From Panicum virgatum (lineage: Eukaryota; Streptophyta; Magnoliopsida; Poales; Poaceae), in NCBI RefSeq assembly GCF_016808335.1, contig NC_053150.1, forward strand, positions 46,651,607 to 46,715,606: DNA of 64,000 bases. The letters run 5' to 3'. The translations under genes and the position numbers were made by a program. Of the stretch, positions 63,144 to 64,000 are shown piece after piece; positions within the stretch are counted from its first letter, which is position 1; every line of letters starts with the position of its first letter. Under the pieces are notes generated by a model that was not told the DNA's origin, ran no database searches, and saw only the letters and a list, made by a program, of their open reading frames with translations.

Positions 63144-64000
63144 GTCTTGCCGCGATCCTAGTGAAGTTACTAGGCCTCTCCAGCTGGGCTTGTCTTAAAA
63201 CTTAGATATGTACCCATCAGTTTTGTGCCTGTCAATGAGAATGTTGAAGTATTTGGTCCTTGATCTAGTGTTTCCTTTAATAGAACCTGAGGAGCAATGT
63301 TTTTGGGATTATGCAGTTGCATCTTATGTTAAGGTTCTTTCGATGCTCCTTGTCTCTTATTTGCAGCTCCGCAGTTTTGATATTATTGGCATCCTGACTG
63401 GTATTAGAATGAGATCGTTGGTTATTCAGGGTTTTATTTTATCTGACGCCAAATTTGGTGTAGGTAGAGGACGCCCGCTATGGGTAGATGTGGCGCAGGG
63501 CCCGCGGACGCTCGCCATGGCCGCCGCGTGGCCTGCCGTCGCTCGCCATGGCCGCCGTGAGGCTCGCCATGGCCGCTGCGTGGCCCGCCGCCGCTCGTGC
63601 TGTGGCTCCGCCACGCACGGATCTGGCTGCCAGGCTGCCCGCATGCCGCCGTCGGGGCAGGGGAGGGGGATGGAGGGAGGGGACGGGGCCATCCGCCGCG
63701 CCTAGCCCGTCGCCGGCGCCTCGACCTCGTCCTCGTGCGGCGGCTCCGGCGTCAGCGCTCGGGTTGTCGCGGCCGTGGTCTTGGGCACTGTGTCCGTGTG
63801 GTACGGTTTTGGGGAGCTCCCAGAGGAGTGCCGGGCGCCTCGCGGATTTTGGTTTGGGGGAGCTCCCAGAGGAGTGCCGGGCACGTCGCGGCAGCAACGG
63901 GCCGGCCGGCGAGGGTATGGGAGGGAGGAGGGCGGCCCCGTGGCTTTGCTCGCCACAGCTGCCACCGACACCGCGCGGGCCGTCCGCCGCCACCGGACCT
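63144..64000. other. RPL10a 3' UTR and GC-rich end of window
   Basis: The 3' UTR runs to about 63420. From about 63470 the sequence becomes very GC-rich, with repeated GCTCGCCATGGCCGCC words. Open frames on both strands there look like composition effects. The abrupt change may be an insertion edge. Confidence 0.45.
63811..63891. repeat. ~46-bp direct repeat, two units
   Basis: GGGGAGCTCCCAGAGGAGTG starts at 63811 and again at 63857; both units continue CCGGGC and end TCGCGG. Confidence 0.8.

Noticed and set aside
63478..63993. Minus-strand 171-codon frame at the window end
   Set aside because: GC-rich, repeat-driven and open in several frames; no domain is visible and the window ends.

Overview
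This is a piece of a grass nuclear genome. The GC-rich exons, the gene families (grass-type xylanase-inhibitor homolog, MYB48/MYB59-type factor, WAK kinase, EF-hand proteins) and the retrotransposon types point to Poaceae, probably a panicoid grass. I cannot name the species. About half the window is transposable elements, many of them nested, and several genes are broken by them.

Layout. 0-4.2 kb: the 3' part of an EF-hand gene, then two fasciclin-like arabinogalactan protein (FLA) copies on the minus strand, each split by a DNA transposon whose target-site duplication (TSD) can be read. 4.2-16.4 kb: a degenerate non-autonomous Ty3/gypsy-like element (gag without pol, a 122-bp tandem array, an antisense gene), itself hit by a 3.1-kb solo LTR. 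17.1-17.5 kb: a second, intact EF-hand gene, about 91% identical to the first. 18.8-37.2 kb: one wall-associated kinase (WAK) gene whose two exons join in frame across a 16.3-kb intron. That intron holds a long-TIR element, which in turn holds a young SIRE-type copia element with gag, pol and an extra ORF in the env position. 38-44.7 kb: a pseudogene of peroxisomal serine/alanine-glyoxylate aminotransferase (AGT), broken by a SINE (with a hAT element inside it), a long-TIR element, an internal deletion and a 1-bp insertion that removes the peroxisomal targeting signal. 45.9 kb: a 5'-truncated LINE with a 21-bp TSD. 47.0-47.9 kb: an intact three-exon R2R3-MYB gene. 48-55 kb: mostly intergenic, with small MITEs. 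55.5-56.4 kb: a XIP-type GH18 gene with an 8-bp frameshifting insertion. 57-60 kb: a MITE dimer, a Pack-MULE carrying an Agenet-domain fragment, and a large fold-back element. 60.2-63.1 kb: an intact ribosomal protein L10a (uL1) gene with a Site II/telo-box promoter and one GC-AG intron.

Intact genes are therefore EF-hand copy 2, WAK, MYB and RPL10a. No operon-like cooperation is expected or seen. The most notable features are the nested structure of the WAK intron, the extra ORF of the SIRE element, the non-autonomous element with an antisense gene, and the Pack-MULE.
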